A stretch of DNA of 57,194 nucleotides, from contig JAGFNJ010000033.1 in the NCBI GenBank assembly GCA_017592775.1, positions 1 to 57,194 of the forward strand, given 5' to 3'. The position numbers were made by a program, and so were the translations under genes. The first letter of the stretch is position 1, and each line of letters begins with the position of its first letter. Below the pieces are notes generated by a model. It saw only the letters and a program-made list of their open reading frames with translations, did no database searches and had not been told where the DNA came from. Below, one piece after another: positions 25,227 to 35,830 of the stretch. Origin of the DNA: Candidatus Accumulibacter conexus. Lineage in GTDB: Bacteria; Pseudomonadota; Gammaproteobacteria; Burkholderiales; Rhodocyclaceae.

Positions 25227-25934
25227 TCAGGAGCGCTGGGCGCTGACGGAAGAGGGCGATCTCTTGTCGAGGATGACCGTGCGACCTTCCTCGACACGGA
25301 AGTAGCCACGGTTCTCGAGATCCTTCATGACGCGACTGACCATTTCGCGCGAGGCACCGATCATCTTGGCGATGTCCTGTTTGGTCACCCGTTTGCGAAT
25401 GACACGCTGGCCGCGCTCTTCCTCGGAGAAATCGAGCAGCAGCTTGGCGACGCGGCCGTAAACGTCGAGCAGCGCCAGGCTCTCGATGTTGCGGTCGGCT
25501 TCGCGCAGCCGCTGCACCAGGCTCTTCATGATGTTCAGGCAGAGGTCGAAGTTCTCCGCCAGGCAGCGCTTGAAATCGCCCTTGGTGATCACCAGCAGCT
25601 CGCAGGTTTCGGTGGCGACGACATCGGCCGAACGCGGGCTGCCATCGATCAATCCCATTTCGCCGAAGAACTCCCCGGGGCCGAGCAGGGTCAGAATCAC
25701 TTCGCGCCCCTCTTCGTCGCTGTTCAGGACCTTGGCGCCGCCGCTGATCAGGACGTAGAGCGAGTCGGTGCTGTCGCCGGCGCGAACGATCGTCGTCTGA
25801 CGTGCGACCCGACGGTGGAAGGCAACCTTGGCGATCTGTTCAAGCTGCGAATCGGGGACGCCGGCAAAAATCGGGATGCTGTGCAGCAGGGTCAGACTGG
25901 GGCCTCTTCTGGGCTGTTCGACCTGAGTGTTCAT
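25227..25934 (-). CDS. Crp/Fnr-family transcriptional regulator
   Basis: 235 aa from ATG 25934; a TTG 18 nt upstream is in frame but less likely. Residues about 15-125 are a cyclic-nucleotide-binding jelly roll: [36 protein letters not shown] dimerisation helix follows. The winged helix-turn-helix is [20 protein letters not shown]. The [12 protein letters not shown] and PRSADV parts match the cAMP-pocket pattern (Glu and Arg-Ser present), so cAMP binding is plausible. It has no cysteine cluster, so it is not an Fnr oxygen sensor. It diverges from trxB across 163 nt. Confidence 0.88.
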   Translation of the reverse strand: MNTQVEQPRRGPSLTLLHSIPIFAGVPDSQLEQIAKVAFHRRVARQTTIVRAGDSTDSLYVLISGGAKVLNSDEEGREVILTLLGPGEFFGEMGLIDGSPRSADVVATETCELLVITKGDFKRCLAENFDLCLNIMKSLVQRLREADRNIESLALLDVYGRVAKLLLDFSEEERGQRVIRKRVTKQDIAKMIGASREMVSRVMKDLENRGYFRVEEGRTVILDKRSPSSVSAQRS

Positions 25935-25985
25935 GGGCGATTCTTCCGTCAAGTGAAATGATTTCTATCAAGGGCTTGCGCGCCG

Positions 25986-26065
25986 ATTATAAGGCACTTT
26001 GCAGGTTTTCGACGTTAACCGGTGGTCGCGGCCGGAGCGGGCAGGCCAGCGATGGCGGTTATAAT
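25986..26065. promoter_or_regulatory. Divergent -10 elements for the Crp-family gene and trxB
   Basis: A perfect TATAAT reads leftward at 25986-25991, about 52 nt before the Crp-family ATG, and a second reads rightward at 26060-26065, 32 nt before the trxB ATG. Neither has a convincing -35, which suggests activator-assisted promoters. The AT-rich stretch between them contains GTTAAC. Confidence 0.45.
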
Positions 26066-26091
26066 TTTCCGCTGACCCCCCAGGAGAGTGA

Positions 26092-27063
<972 letters not shown>

Positions 27064-27131
27064 GAGCCCGCCGGTGGCGCCGCCAGGTACCGTGCGCACG
27101 TTCGCCAGGGGCATCAGACGCGAGGCCGGCG

Positions 27132-27701
27132 ATGAGTCAGTTCAGTCGTTACACCCCGGAGGATCGGGCTGCCTTCCTCGCCGCCGTGGACGGTGCGCGG
27201 CCCCTGCGGCAGCCCGACCGCGTCAGCCTCGACGGACCGAAACCGAGTCCGCAGCCGCGGCAGCGCGAGATCGACGAAGCGGCGGTGCTTGCCGAGCTGT
27301 TGCATGGTTCGTTGGCCATCGATGACTGGCTCGACCTGGGTGGTGCCGACTCCTTCCTGCGTTGCGGCGTGCCGCGCAGCGTGCTGCGCGACCTGCGTCG
27401 GGGCCGCTGGAGCATCCAGGATCACATCGACCTGCACGGACTGAACCGGCAGCAGGCGCATTCCCAAGTGGCGCAGTTCGTCGCCGCGGCGCACAGCGCC
27501 GGCAAGCGCTGCCTGCGCATCGTGCATGGACGGGGCCACGGATCGCCGGGGCGTGAAGCGATTCTGCGGCAGCTGGTCAAGGTCTGGCTCGGCCGCCACC
27601 GGGAGGTGCTGGCCTTCTGTCACGCACCGCCAAGCGATGGCGGCGACGGCGCCCTGTGGGTGCTCCTGAAGTCGGGCGGCCAGCCGCGCCGGCTGCCCTG
27701 A
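27132..27701 (+). CDS. Smr/MutS2-type domain protein
   Basis: 189 aa. The C-terminal ~95 residues form an Smr domain with IDLHGLNRQQAHSQV and the RIVHGRGHGSPG loop, ending in HREVLAFCHAPP. The N-terminal half is a short charged linker plus DDWLDLGGADSFLR. Stand-alone Smr proteins of this layout (SmrA/YfcN-like) have nicking endonuclease activity or act in RNA quality control. The specific role here is unknown. Probably co-transcribed with trxB. The convergent gap to glnB (27702-27788) is GC-rich with short palindromes. Confidence 0.85.
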   Translation: MSQFSRYTPEDRAAFLAAVDGARPLRQPDRVSLDGPKPSPQPRQREIDEAAVLAELLHGSLAIDDWLDLGGADSFLRCGVPRSVLRDLRRGRWSIQDHIDLHGLNRQQAHSQVAQFVAAAHSAGKRCLRIVHGRGHGSPGREAILRQLVKVWLGRHREVLAFCHAPPSDGGDGALWVLLKSGGQPRRLP

Positions 27702-27788
27702 GCGGTCCGGCAGCGACCGTCGGCGCTGTCCGCCGGCCCTGCAGGGACCGCCTTGCCGCCGCGGCGGGAGGCGGGACCGGGACGCGGT

Positions 27789-28160
<372 letters not shown>

Positions 28161-28188
28161 CTATCAGAAATCGCGCAGCCACAAGTGA

Positions 28189-29799
28189 TCAGTAGGGGTC
28201 ACGGTAGCGATTGGTGATCGGATACCGCCAGTCCTTGCCGAAACCGCGCTGCGTGACCCGGATTCCGACCGGCGCCTGGCGACGCTTGTACTCGCTGATC
28301 TTCAGCAGATGGACGACACGCCGCACGTCGGCGGCGGCAAAGCCCTGGGCAATGATCTGGCGCGGGCTGAGGTCCTTCTCCATGTAGGCCTCGACGATCG
28401 CGTCGAGCACCTCGTAGGGCGGCAGGCTGTCCTGGTCGGTCTGGTCGGGCCTCAGCTCGGCCGACGGCGGGCGGCTGATGATGCGTTCGGGGATGACGTG
28501 CGAACAGGTGTTGCGCCAGCGCGAGATGCGGTAGACGAGCGTCTTGACGATGTCCTTGATGACCGCGAAGCCGCCCGCCATGTCGCCATAGAGGGTGCAG
28601 TAGCCGACCGCCATTTCCGACTTGTTGCCGGTCGTCAGCACCAGCGAGCCGGTCTTGTTCGAAATGGCCATCAGGATCATGCCGCGTATCCGTGCCTGCA
28701 GGTTCTCTTCGGTCGTGTCGGCCGGCAGACCGGCGAACTGTCCCGCGAGCATGCCGGCGAGGGTATCCATTGCCGGTGCGATGGCGATCTCGTCGTAGCG
28801 CACGCCGAGCAGGCGCACCATCTCGCGGGCTTCGCTGAGGCTGAGTTCGGCCGTATAGGGGGAAGGCATCATCACCGCCCGCACCTTGTCGGCACCCAGC
28901 GCGTCGACGGCGACGCAGAGGGTGAGCGCGGAATCGATGCCACCGGAGAGGCCGATGATCGCCCCGGGGAAGCCATTCTTGCCGAGATAGTCGCGAACGC
29001 CGAGGACCAGCGCCTGGTAGATCTCGGCTTCCTGACAGGGCGGGGCGACGATGGTCGTCGGCTGCGGCTCGCCGCCAACGAAGTCGACGATCCCCAGAGC
29101 CTCCTCGAATTGCGGCAACTGGCAGCGGAGGGTCCCGCGCGAGTCGAGGACGAAGGAGCCACCATCGAAGACGAGTTCATCCTGGCCGCCGGCGAGGTTG
29201 GCGTAGACCACCGGCAGGCCGGTGCTGCTGATCCGCTGCCGCAGGACCTCGGTGCGTCGCTCGCGCTTGCCGATGTGGTAGGGCGAGGCATTGAGGACCA
29301 GCAGAACGTTGGCGCCGGCCTCGCGGGCGAGGTCGGCCGCGCCGGCTTCCCAGACGTCGGCGCAGATGTTGACGCCGCAGCGCAGCCCCTTGAGCGTCAG
29401 AATGCAGGCTGCAGCACCGGAATCGAAGTAGCGCTCCTCGTCAAAGACCTCGTAGCTGGGCAGTCGCTGCTTGTGGTAGGTCGCGACACGGCGACCGCCG
29501 CTGAGCAGCGTCGCGGCGTTGTAGCGGCGCCCGTCGCGCTGCTCGGGGTGGCCGACGAGGACGGCGATGTCGGGCAACTCGCCGGCGAGCACCTGCAACT
29601 CGCTCTCGCAGGCGCTGCAGAAGTCATCGCGCAGCAGGAGGTCTTCGGGTGGGTAGCCGCAGAGTGCCAGTTCCGGCGTCAGCAGCAGGTCGGCGTTCTG
29701 TTGCCGGGCGCGGCGGGCGAATTCGACGATGCGCGCGCGGTTGCCGCTGAAGTCGCCGACCGTGGCGTTGATCTGGGCAATGGCGATTCGTACTGACAT
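28189..29799 (-). CDS. nadE: Glutamine-dependent NAD(+) synthetase
   Basis: 536 aa from ATG 29799 (GGAG eight bases before). The N-terminal nitrilase-like glutaminase domain has Glu in LLTPELALCGYPPEDLL, a mid-domain Lys and the catalytic Cys in CGVNICADVWE. The C-terminal synthetase domain has the ATP-PP loop IGLSGGIDSAL, TGNKSEMAVGYCTLYGDM and the C-terminal KDWRYPITNRYRDPY. It makes NAD from deamido-NAD using glutamine-derived ammonia. It sits directly upstream of glnB. Confidence 0.95.
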   Translation of the reverse strand: MSVRIAIAQINATVGDFSGNRARIVEFARRARQQNADLLLTPELALCGYPPEDLLLRDDFCSACESELQVLAGELPDIAVLVGHPEQRDGRRYNAATLLSGGRRVATYHKQRLPSYEVFDEERYFDSGAAACILTLKGLRCGVNICADVWEAGAADLAREAGANVLLVLNASPYHIGKRERRTEVLRQRISSTGLPVVYANLAGGQDELVFDGGSFVLDSRGTLRCQLPQFEEALGIVDFVGGEPQPTTIVAPPCQEAEIYQALVLGVRDYLGKNGFPGAIIGLSGGIDSALTLCVAVDALGADKVRAVMMPSPYTAELSLSEAREMVRLLGVRYDEIAIAPAMDTLAGMLAGQFAGLPADTTEENLQARIRGMILMAISNKTGSLVLTTGNKSEMAVGYCTLYGDMAGGFAVIKDIVKTLVYRISRWRNTCSHVIPERIISRPPSAELRPDQTDQDSLPPYEVLDAIVEAYMEKDLSPRQIIAQGFAAADVRRVVHLLKISEYKRRQAPVGIRVTQRGFGKDWRYPITNRYRDPY

Positions 29800-29815
29800 C
29801 TGGCTGGCTCCCGAC

Positions 29816-29837
29816 AAAAGGGGCGCTCGCGCGCCCC
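29816..29837 (-). terminator. Rho-independent terminator after ppa
   Basis: GGGGCGC and GCGCCCC form a 7-bp stem around a 4-nt loop, followed by TTTT on the minus strand. It lies 27 nt after the ppa stop and 17 nt before the nadE start, separating the two transcripts. Confidence 0.75.
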
Positions 29838-29864
29838 TCCAGCGAACAGGCGGAGTGGCGGCGT

Positions 29865-30413
29865 CTAGAAGGCCGGCTTGTCCTTCGCCTCGGCATACGC
29901 CCGCACGCCTTCCATGATCTCCTTCTTGGCCTCGTCACATCCCAGCCAGCCGCTCACCTTGACGAACTTGCCGCGTTCGAGGTCCTTGTAATGGGCAAAG
30001 AAGTGGGCGATCTGGTCGAGGACCATCTGCGGAAAATCGCGTGGCGACTCGATGTCGCGATACATCGGCGTCAGGCTGTCCACGGGAACGGCGAGCAGTT
30101 TGCCGTCGGGGCCGGCCTCGTCCTCCATGGCCAGCAGGCCGATCGGCCGGCAGCGCACGACGACTCCCGGCGGCAGGGCAAACTGCGTCACCACCAGCAC
30201 GTCGACCGGGTCACCGTCGCCGGCGATGGTGTGCGGAATGTAACCATAGTTGCAGGGGTAGTGCATGGCAGCGGACATGAAGCGGTCGACGAAGACCGCA
30301 CCACTGTCCTTGTCCACCTCGTACTTCACCGGGTCGGCATGCATCGGAATCTCGATGATGACATTGAAATCATTGGGAAGCGACTTGCCGGAGGGCACGC
30401 GATCGAGGCCCAT
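29865..30413 (-). CDS. ppa: Inorganic pyrophosphatase (family I)
   Basis: 182 aa. Family I soluble PPase: YEVDKDSGAVFVDRF, NYGYIPHTIAGDGDPVDVLV with the metal-binding aspartates, and the C-terminal FAHYKDLERGKFVKVSGW. It hydrolyses pyrophosphate and drives biosynthetic reactions, including the NAD and acyl-CoA synthesis encoded nearby. A TATAAT at 30448-30453 lies about 35 nt before the start. A terminator follows the stop. Confidence 0.95.
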   Translation of the reverse strand: MGLDRVPSGKSLPNDFNVIIEIPMHADPVKYEVDKDSGAVFVDRFMSAAMHYPCNYGYIPHTIAGDGDPVDVLVVTQFALPPGVVVRCRPIGLLAMEDEAGPDGKLLAVPVDSLTPMYRDIESPRDFPQMVLDQIAHFFAHYKDLERGKFVKVSGWLGCDEAKKEIMEGVRAYAEAKDKPAF

Positions 30414-30447
30414 GTTCGTGTTCTCTCTGCTGTTGGTCGGAGCCTCG

Positions 30448-30453
30448 ATTATA
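30448..30453 (-). promoter_or_regulatory. Candidate -10 element for ppa
   Basis: A perfect TATAAT on the minus strand, 35 nt before the ppa ATG in a 70-nt gap. The -35 region is poor. It suggests ppa has its own promoter rather than depending on the upstream hydrolase gene. Confidence 0.35.
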
Positions 30454-30483
30454 CGCCGCTACCCCCTGCCTGCGCGTCATCTT

Positions 30484-31335
30484 CTACCCGGATGCCGTGC
30501 CCGTCGGGCCGGCAGCCGTTGCCGCCGTCGGAGCAGCCGTGGCGCTGCGCTGCAGCCAGTCGAGGATGCGCGCGGCACAGCTCTGCCAGTGGTGATCGAG
30601 GATCATCGCGTGGCCGGCGGCCGGAATGATCTCGAGCTCGGCGTGCCAGCGGCGGGCGACGCGGCGGACCTGATGCGGCGGAAAGACCACATCCAGCTCG
30701 CCGCCGAGCACCAGTACCGGCCGCCGGCGCGGCGGCAGAGGCCAGCGCCAGCCAAGCATGGCCATTTCGGCGATGGCGCGGGCGGACTCCGGCTGCACGA
30801 TCCGCACCAGTCGCAGGAGTTCGTCGCGCTGAGTCGCCGGCGTGAAGTAGATGTCGCGCAGGAGGCGCATTCCGTCGTCGTCGAAGACACCGCTGCTCAT
30901 GGTCGCCACGGCGCTGATGAATCCCGGGTGGCGCAGGAAGAGGCTGAGCGACGACTCGAGCGTCCCGTTGGGAGGTACCGGCGACAGCAGGACCGCAGCC
31001 TCGGCAAGTGACCGCTCGAGTAGTCGCTCGGCGAGGAGGGCGCCCATCGAGTGGCCGATGACCACCGGCCTGCTGCCGAGTCCTTCGACCACCGGCGTCA
31101 GGTCGGCGAGATAGTCGTCGAGGCCGAGCCGGTCGAGACACGCACGCCCCTCGCTGCGGCCGTGCCCCGGCAGGTCGGCAGCGTGGCAGTCGTAGCCGTG
31201 GCTGGCGAAGTAGGGAAGGAAGTGCGGCAGCCAGCATCGCGCGTCCACGTAGCCACCGTGCAGAAAAAGCAGAGGCGGCCAGCGGGAGGGTGTGGCCGCT
31301 GGCTGCCGGAGGACGTGTATGCTGCGTTGCGCCAT
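30484..31335 (-). CDS. Alpha/beta-fold hydrolase
   Basis: 283 aa from the second of two close ATGs (31335), which has GGAG seven bases upstream; the first ATG (31341) is too close to that site. Oxyanion region LLFLHGGYVDARCW, nucleophile elbow VIGHSMGA, acid in VLGGELDVVF and His in AAGHAMILD complete a catalytic triad. The C-terminal tail is Ala/Thr-rich. Lysophospholipase/esterase-like; the substrate is unknown. It lies 90 nt downstream of a GST gene on the same strand. Confidence 0.8.
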   Translation of the reverse strand: MAQRSIHVLRQPAATPSRWPPLLFLHGGYVDARCWLPHFLPYFASHGYDCHAADLPGHGRSEGRACLDRLGLDDYLADLTPVVEGLGSRPVVIGHSMGALLAERLLERSLAEAAVLLSPVPPNGTLESSLSLFLRHPGFISAVATMSSGVFDDDGMRLLRDIYFTPATQRDELLRLVRIVQPESARAIAEMAMLGWRWPLPPRRRPVLVLGGELDVVFPPHQVRRVARRWHAELEIIPAAGHAMILDHHWQSCAARILDWLQRSATAAPTAATAAGPTGTASG

Positions 31336-31425
31336 CGGCATTCTCCGGGGGCAGGGACGAGTCGCAATGTGGACGGGGTCACCCCGCCGGAACGAAGGCT
31401 GGCGGGCGGTCGATTGCCGGGACTC

Positions 31426-32046
31426 TCAGGCGCTGGCGCTGGGTCGTTCGGCGACTCGGTCGCGCCAGGCCTGGAGGTGCGGCAAGCCTTCCTGGCGAGG
31501 CTGGAAGCGCATCAGGCCGCGGGCGAACTCGATGGCGCAGAACGCGGTGATGTCGGCGACAGTGAAACGGGTGCCGGCAACGAAGGGCTGACGCTCGAGT
31601 TCCGCGTCGAGCCAGCCGGCAATCTGCCGCAGCTTCTCGCCCTGCGAACGGCCAAAGTCGGGAAACTGCGGTTGTTCGAGCGCTGCCAGGCCGGGGTGGC
31701 AGTGGCGGATCCAGTTGGCGATGCAGCCGAACAGGTACAGCTCGACCCGCCGGTCAGCCATCTCGATGAAAGCGCGTTCGACGAAATCATGACCCATCAG
31801 GTTCGGTTCCGGTGCCAGCCCCTCGAGGTAGGTGCAGATCGCCCGCGATTCGCAGAGCGTGCTGCCGTCGTCGAGTTCCAGGGCCGGCACCTTGGACAGG
31901 GGGCTGCGGGCACGGAAGGCTGCTTCGCGGTGCTCGCCCCGAGCCAGGTCGACGACTGCCGTCTCGATTCCCTGCAGTCCCTTCTCGGCGATGAACATCA
32001 GCACGCGGCGCGGGTTTGGCGCCCGCGGTGAGACGAAAAGTTTCAT
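31426..32046 (-). CDS. Glutathione S-transferase family protein
   Basis: 206 aa from ATG 32046 (GAGGA four to five bases upstream). The thioredoxin-fold N-terminus begins MKLFVSPRAPNPRRVLMF, with the glutathione-contacting LSKVPALELDDGSTLCESRA. The helical C-terminal domain contains FVAGTRFTVADITAFC. It is a cytosolic conjugation or thiol-transfer enzyme with unknown substrate. The neighbouring GST gene encodes a different GST subclass, not a recent duplicate. Confidence 0.88.
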   Translation of the reverse strand: MKLFVSPRAPNPRRVLMFIAEKGLQGIETAVVDLARGEHREAAFRARSPLSKVPALELDDGSTLCESRAICTYLEGLAPEPNLMGHDFVERAFIEMADRRVELYLFGCIANWIRHCHPGLAALEQPQFPDFGRSQGEKLRQIAGWLDAELERQPFVAGTRFTVADITAFCAIEFARGLMRFQPRQEGLPHLQAWRDRVAERPSASA

Positions 32047-32116
32047 GTGTTCCTCACGGGTTTCCGGGAATCGGTAGGGAGAGGGTGGTTCCTGCTGGCA
32101 CGACGGTCGCCCGGCA

Positions 32117-32824
32117 TCAGCCGTCAGCCGGCCGCGACTGGCCCATGTCGACCATCTGGCGGGCTCCCTCGACGAACTTCCGGGCCTCGTCGTCGCTGGC
32201 GTCACGGTCGAGTGCCGACGGCGGTGTGGTGATGCCCTTCTGCACCGCCGGTCGCGCGCGAATCTGGTTGAGCCAACGTCGCAGGTGCGGCAGGTCATCG
32301 ATCTCGATACCCGACCAGCGATGCGTTCGTACCCAGGCCCAGTTGGCTATGTCGGCGATCGAGTAGTCGCCGGCGAGGAACTCGTTGTCGCGCAGGTGGC
32401 CGTCGAGAACCTGGAAGAGTCGCCGGCATTCGCCCTGGTAGCGATCGATTGCCGGCTGGATCTTCTCCGGCAGGTAGCGGAAGAAGACGTTCGCCTGGCC
32501 CATCATCGGGCCGATGCCGCCCATCTGGAACATCAGCCATTGCAGGACGCGCGAGCGGTCGCGGGCATCCTGTGGCAGCAGGCGGTCGGTCTTCTCGGCG
32601 AGGTAGATCAGGATCGCGCCCGACTCGAAGACTGCGAAGTCGGCCGCTGCGCGATCGACGATCGCCGGAATCCGGCCATTCGGGTTGATCGCCAGGAACC
32701 AGGGTTGTTTCTGCTCTCGTTGCGCCAGGTCGAGCGTGTGCACCGAATACGGCAGCGCCAGCTCTTCGAGAGCGATCGAGATCTTGTGACCGTTCGGGGT
32801 GGCGGCAGTGTAGAGGTCGATCAT
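32117..32824 (-). CDS. Glutathione S-transferase, YfcG/Ure2p-like disulfide-bond reductase
   Basis: 235 aa. The N-terminus [21 protein letters not shown] and the [12 protein letters not shown] and [13 protein letters not shown] segments are typical of the Ure2p-like/YfcG group, whose members reduce glutathione-linked disulfides. The C-terminal helical domain has [15 protein letters not shown]. First gene of a minus-strand run (GST, GST, hydrolase). The 235-nt gap to the divergent PHB-depolymerase-like gene is GC-rich except for an AT-rich patch at 32992-33031 that is probably the promoter of that gene. Confidence 0.88.
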   Translation of the reverse strand: MIDLYTAATPNGHKISIALEELALPYSVHTLDLAQREQKQPWFLAINPNGRIPAIVDRAAADFAVFESGAILIYLAEKTDRLLPQDARDRSRVLQWLMFQMGGIGPMMGQANVFFRYLPEKIQPAIDRYQGECRRLFQVLDGHLRDNEFLAGDYSIADIANWAWVRTHRWSGIEIDDLPHLRRWLNQIRARPAVQKGITTPPSALDRDASDDEARKFVEGARQMVDMGQSRPADG

Positions 32825-33059
32825 CGTCAGGGGTCGGTTCGTCGGGCGGGGCGCCGGTGCGTGGCCATCGTAACAGAATCATCGTAGCCGCAGGCCGCCG
32901 CGTCCGCGTTGGCGACACATTGCCTGGCGCCTGCCGCGCACGTCGGTCGTCGGTCGCGGCTGCGGCGCGGACGAGCGCGCGGGCGCGACAGAAAATTAAA
33001 AGACGTCACTTACTAAAAAATTGCGTGCAATCGCTGACGGAGCGTGCTATCGTTGCTGC

Positions 33060-35651
33060 ATGATGAATGGACTTGCACGATACGAATTCAGCGAGCGGCT
33101 GGCCGACATCCTCGGCGAATCACGCCGTGACCTGCGCTTTCGCGTGACCTTGATGGTCACCGGCGGCCTCGTGCCTCCCGGACCACGGGGCAGGGGTTCG
33201 CCGCCGGCGACACCGCAGTACGCCGCACAGTTGCTGCTCGGAGCGATGGCGGCACCGCAGCAGTCGCAGACCATCGAAGCCATTCGCTGCTATGCCGACC
33301 TGCGGCCGACGGCGGTGGCGCCAGGTGGCAGCACGCCGCGGGTCCTCTTCGGGCCGGCGCTCCCTGCCGCCGGCGCCGAGCAGCAGCCGGTGTGCTGGCT
33401 GGCGCTCGAGGGCCTGTCATTTGCCGACGCGCTGGCCGGTCTGCTCGAACTTGCCAGCGGCGACGATACGCGGGCCCTCGTCGCCAGCGAGCTGTTCGGT
33501 GTCTGGGTCAACCGCGGCTGCCCGGTGGCCTCGCTGCAGTTCAGCACCTGGTGGCAGGGCCGGCGTGCGGTCATCAGTCACAACTACGGCCTCAGCGGCG
33601 ACTCCCCGCCACCGCCCTGGCTCGATCCACAACGCGGCGGGACGGCCGATCCGGGTCTCTTCCACGCCGTCTTCCTGCCGGTCCGAAAACTGATCGAGAT
33701 CGGCGTGCTCACCACCGTAACCGACAACAGGAGCAATCCAATGCTGAACAAACTGGGCCACAAGGTGGCCTCGATTGCCAAGATGGCACAACTGGCGGCG
33801 AAAACGCCGCATGGCAGCCGCTGGGAGAAACTCCTGACGGCACTGGCCGCGGTACAGGCGTGGTCGGAACAGGTCGACCGGCAGGAGAGTCGGCTGCGCG
33901 AGGTCAGCGGCTTCGGCGCCAATCCGGGCGAGCTGCGCATGTACGAGTACATTCCGGCGGGGCTGCCGGCGCAGGCGCCGCTGGTCGTCGTCCTGCATGG
34001 CTGCACGCAGAGCGCGGCTTCGTACAACAAGGGCAGCGGCTGGTCGACGCTTGCCGATCGCCACGGCTTCGCGCTCCTGCTGCCGCAGCAACAATGGAAC
34101 AACAATCCGCTGCGCTGTTTCAACTGGTTCAAGCCGGAGGACATCGAACGCAACCAGGGGGAACCGGAGTCGATCCGGCAGATGGTCGAGCACATACTGG
34201 CCGCGCACTCGCTCGATCGCCGCCGCGTCTACGTTACCGGGACTTCTTCCGGCGGCGCCATGACAGCCGTCATGCTGGCGACCCATCCGGATCTTTTCGC
34301 CGGCGGTGCGGTGATCGCCGGCGTCCCGTATCGGGCTGCGAAAGGCATGCAGGAGGGGCTGGAGACGATCTTCCAGGGCCGCAACCTGGCCCCGGCCGAA
34401 TGGGGTGAGCGCGTGCGCGCGGCCTCGCCGCACCAGGGCCCGTGGCCGAAACTGTCGGTCTGGCATGGTGACGCCGATACGGCAGTCAAGCCGGTCAACG
34501 CCGAGGAACTGATCAAGCAGTGGAGCGATCTGCACGAACTGCCGTTGCAGCCGACGCTCGAGATGACGGTGAGCGGCCATCCGCGCCGGGTCTGGCTGTC
34601 GCCCGCTGGCGAGGAGGTCATCGAGTCCTACACCATCACCGGCATGGCGCACGGCGCCGCGCTCGATCCCGGACCGGCGCCGCACCAATGCGGCACCGCG
34701 GCGCCGTTCTTCAACGCTGTCGGGATTTCCTCGACGCATCGCATCGCAGACTTCTGGGGGCTGCTCGCTGAACAACCGGCGCACGAGGCGCCAGCGGCGG
34801 GAGCGGCGGCAGCCGGCACGCCGGCGGGCGGCGATGCGCCGGCAGGCGCAGCGGCCGCCGGGCAGGCGCGCGCGACGCCGTTGGCCAATGGTGCCGATGC
34901 GAAGCAGCAGGAAGCTTCGTCAGCGTCCGGCGACAGCCGGCGGACTGCGAGTCCGGAGCAGGACCGCGGCAGCCGCAGGCCGTTCGGTCTCGACGTGCAC
35001 GGCATCATTTCCGCTTCGCTGGAGGCCGCCGGTCTGCTCAAGAGTGGCGCGACGGCCAGCCGCCCGACCAGCGGCGCGCCGCTCGGCATCGATGTGCCGG
35101 GAATCATCTCGACCGCACTCGAGGCGGCTGGCGCGCTGAAGGCGGTCAGCCAGCGCGGCGCGGCGGCGACGACCCCGGCAGCCCGGTTGCAGGCTGCCGG
35201 CTGGGAAGGAAGCGGCTGGGAGATGCTGCTGGACGACCCGCGCGCGTTTCGCGGTGGGTCGATGCTCTACGGCCACGCTTCGTCCGGCGAGCGTGGTGCG
35301 CTCGGCCCGCACGCGCAGTCGATCTCGCGCCGCATCGAACTGGGCCCAAGGCCGGAGTTGAGCTACCTGCGGCGACTCGATCTCAGCGCCGCGGTGAATG
35401 ACTACACCAGCGCCAGTTTCCGGATACTCATCGACGGCATCGTCGTCGATGAGGTGACTGCGATCGGCATGCTGCACCAGGAGAGCGAGTGGCTGCGCCA
35501 GGCCGGCATCGACCTGGCGCGTTTCGCCAACCGGACGGTGACGCTGACGCTCGAAGTCGCCGCCTATTCGAACATCTACAGCACGGTGCATGCCAGTGCC
35601 TGGGTAGACCAGGTGCTGATCGAGAACGCAGTCGATCTGGCTCCCTGCTGA
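33060..35651 (+). CDS. Composite PHB-depolymerase-family esterase with extra N- and C-terminal domains
   Basis: 863 aa from the ATG-ATG at 33060/33063. Residues 1 to about 70 form a small helical domain that looks like a winged-helix or repressor-type module (SERLADILGESRRDLRFRVT, then GGLVPPG). Residues about 80-225 are unrecognised. The esterase_phd domain, about 290-590, has the oxyanion HGCTQSAASY, nucleophile GTSSGGAMT, Asp in WHGDADTAV and His in TGMAHG. This family cleaves polyhydroxybutyrate or feruloyl-type esters. An Ala/Gly/Pro linker follows, then two tandem 20-residue motifs (about 641 and 674) and a beta-rich C-terminal domain (about 700-863) that may bind a polymer or surface. 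No signal peptide is evident, so it may act on intracellular granules. An excellent internal ribosome-binding site precedes codon 228. Confidence 0.8.
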   Translation: MMNGLARYEFSERLADILGESRRDLRFRVTLMVTGGLVPPGPRGRGSPPATPQYAAQLLLGAMAAPQQSQTIEAIRCYADLRPTAVAPGGSTPRVLFGPALPAAGAEQQPVCWLALEGLSFADALAGLLELASGDDTRALVASELFGVWVNRGCPVASLQFSTWWQGRRAVISHNYGLSGDSPPPPWLDPQRGGTADPGLFHAVFLPVRKLIEIGVLTTVTDNRSNPMLNKLGHKVASIAKMAQLAAKTPHGSRWEKLLTALAAVQAWSEQVDRQESRLREVSGFGANPGELRMYEYIPAGLPAQAPLVVVLHGCTQSAASYNKGSGWSTLADRHGFALLLPQQQWNNNPLRCFNWFKPEDIERNQGEPESIRQMVEHILAAHSLDRRRVYVTGTSSGGAMTAVMLATHPDLFAGGAVIAGVPYRAAKGMQEGLETIFQGRNLAPAEWGERVRAASPHQGPWPKLSVWHGDADTAVKPVNAEELIKQWSDLHELPLQPTLEMTVSGHPRRVWLSPAGEEVIESYTITGMAHGAALDPGPAPHQCGTAAPFFNAVGISSTHRIADFWGLLAEQPAHEAPAAGAAAAGTPAGGDAPAGAAAAGQARATPLANGADAKQQEASSASGDSRRTASPEQDRGSRRPFGLDVHGIISASLEAAGLLKSGATASRPTSGAPLGIDVPGIISTALEAAGALKAVSQRGAAATTPAARLQAAGWEGSGWEMLLDDPRAFRGGSMLYGHASSGERGALGPHAQSISRRIELGPRPELSYLRRLDLSAAVNDYTSASFRILIDGIVVDEVTAIGMLHQESEWLRQAGIDLARFANRTVTLTLEVAAYSNIYSTVHASAWVDQVLIENAVDLAPC
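33729..33743 (+). promoter_or_regulatory. Strong in-frame internal translation start within the esterase gene
   Basis: AGGAG at 33729-33733, a 7-nt spacer and ATG at 33741 give a better start signal than the first ATG of the gene. The protein from here begins MLNKLGHKVASIAKMAQ, 636 aa, and contains the whole esterase and C-terminal domains. The frame is open through this point. Either two forms are made or two ancestral genes have fused. Confidence 0.6.
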
Positions 35652-35726
35652 GCCGTCGTCCAGGGATTGCGGCGAAGAGGCCGTCGCGATCCAGCGTGCG
35701 GGGAGGTGGTGGGTGCGGGCGCTGGG

Positions 35727-35752
35727 GCCGGGGTTGGTGGCGCGACCCCGGC
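35727..35752. terminator. GC-rich hairpin between convergent esterase and enoyl-CoA hydratase genes
   Basis: GCCGGGGT and ACCCCGGC form an 8-bp stem with a 10-nt loop, extended outward by GGGCGC/GCGCCC. It has no U-run on either strand, so intrinsic termination is unproven; position between two converging genes suggests a termination or mRNA-end role. Confidence 0.4.
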
Positions 35753-35830
35753 GCGGGCGCCCCCCGCTCGACCGGGCAACGCTGGTCTGCGGGAGGGCTG
35801 CTGGCGGCGGCGAACTGCGGCCGCCGGCGG

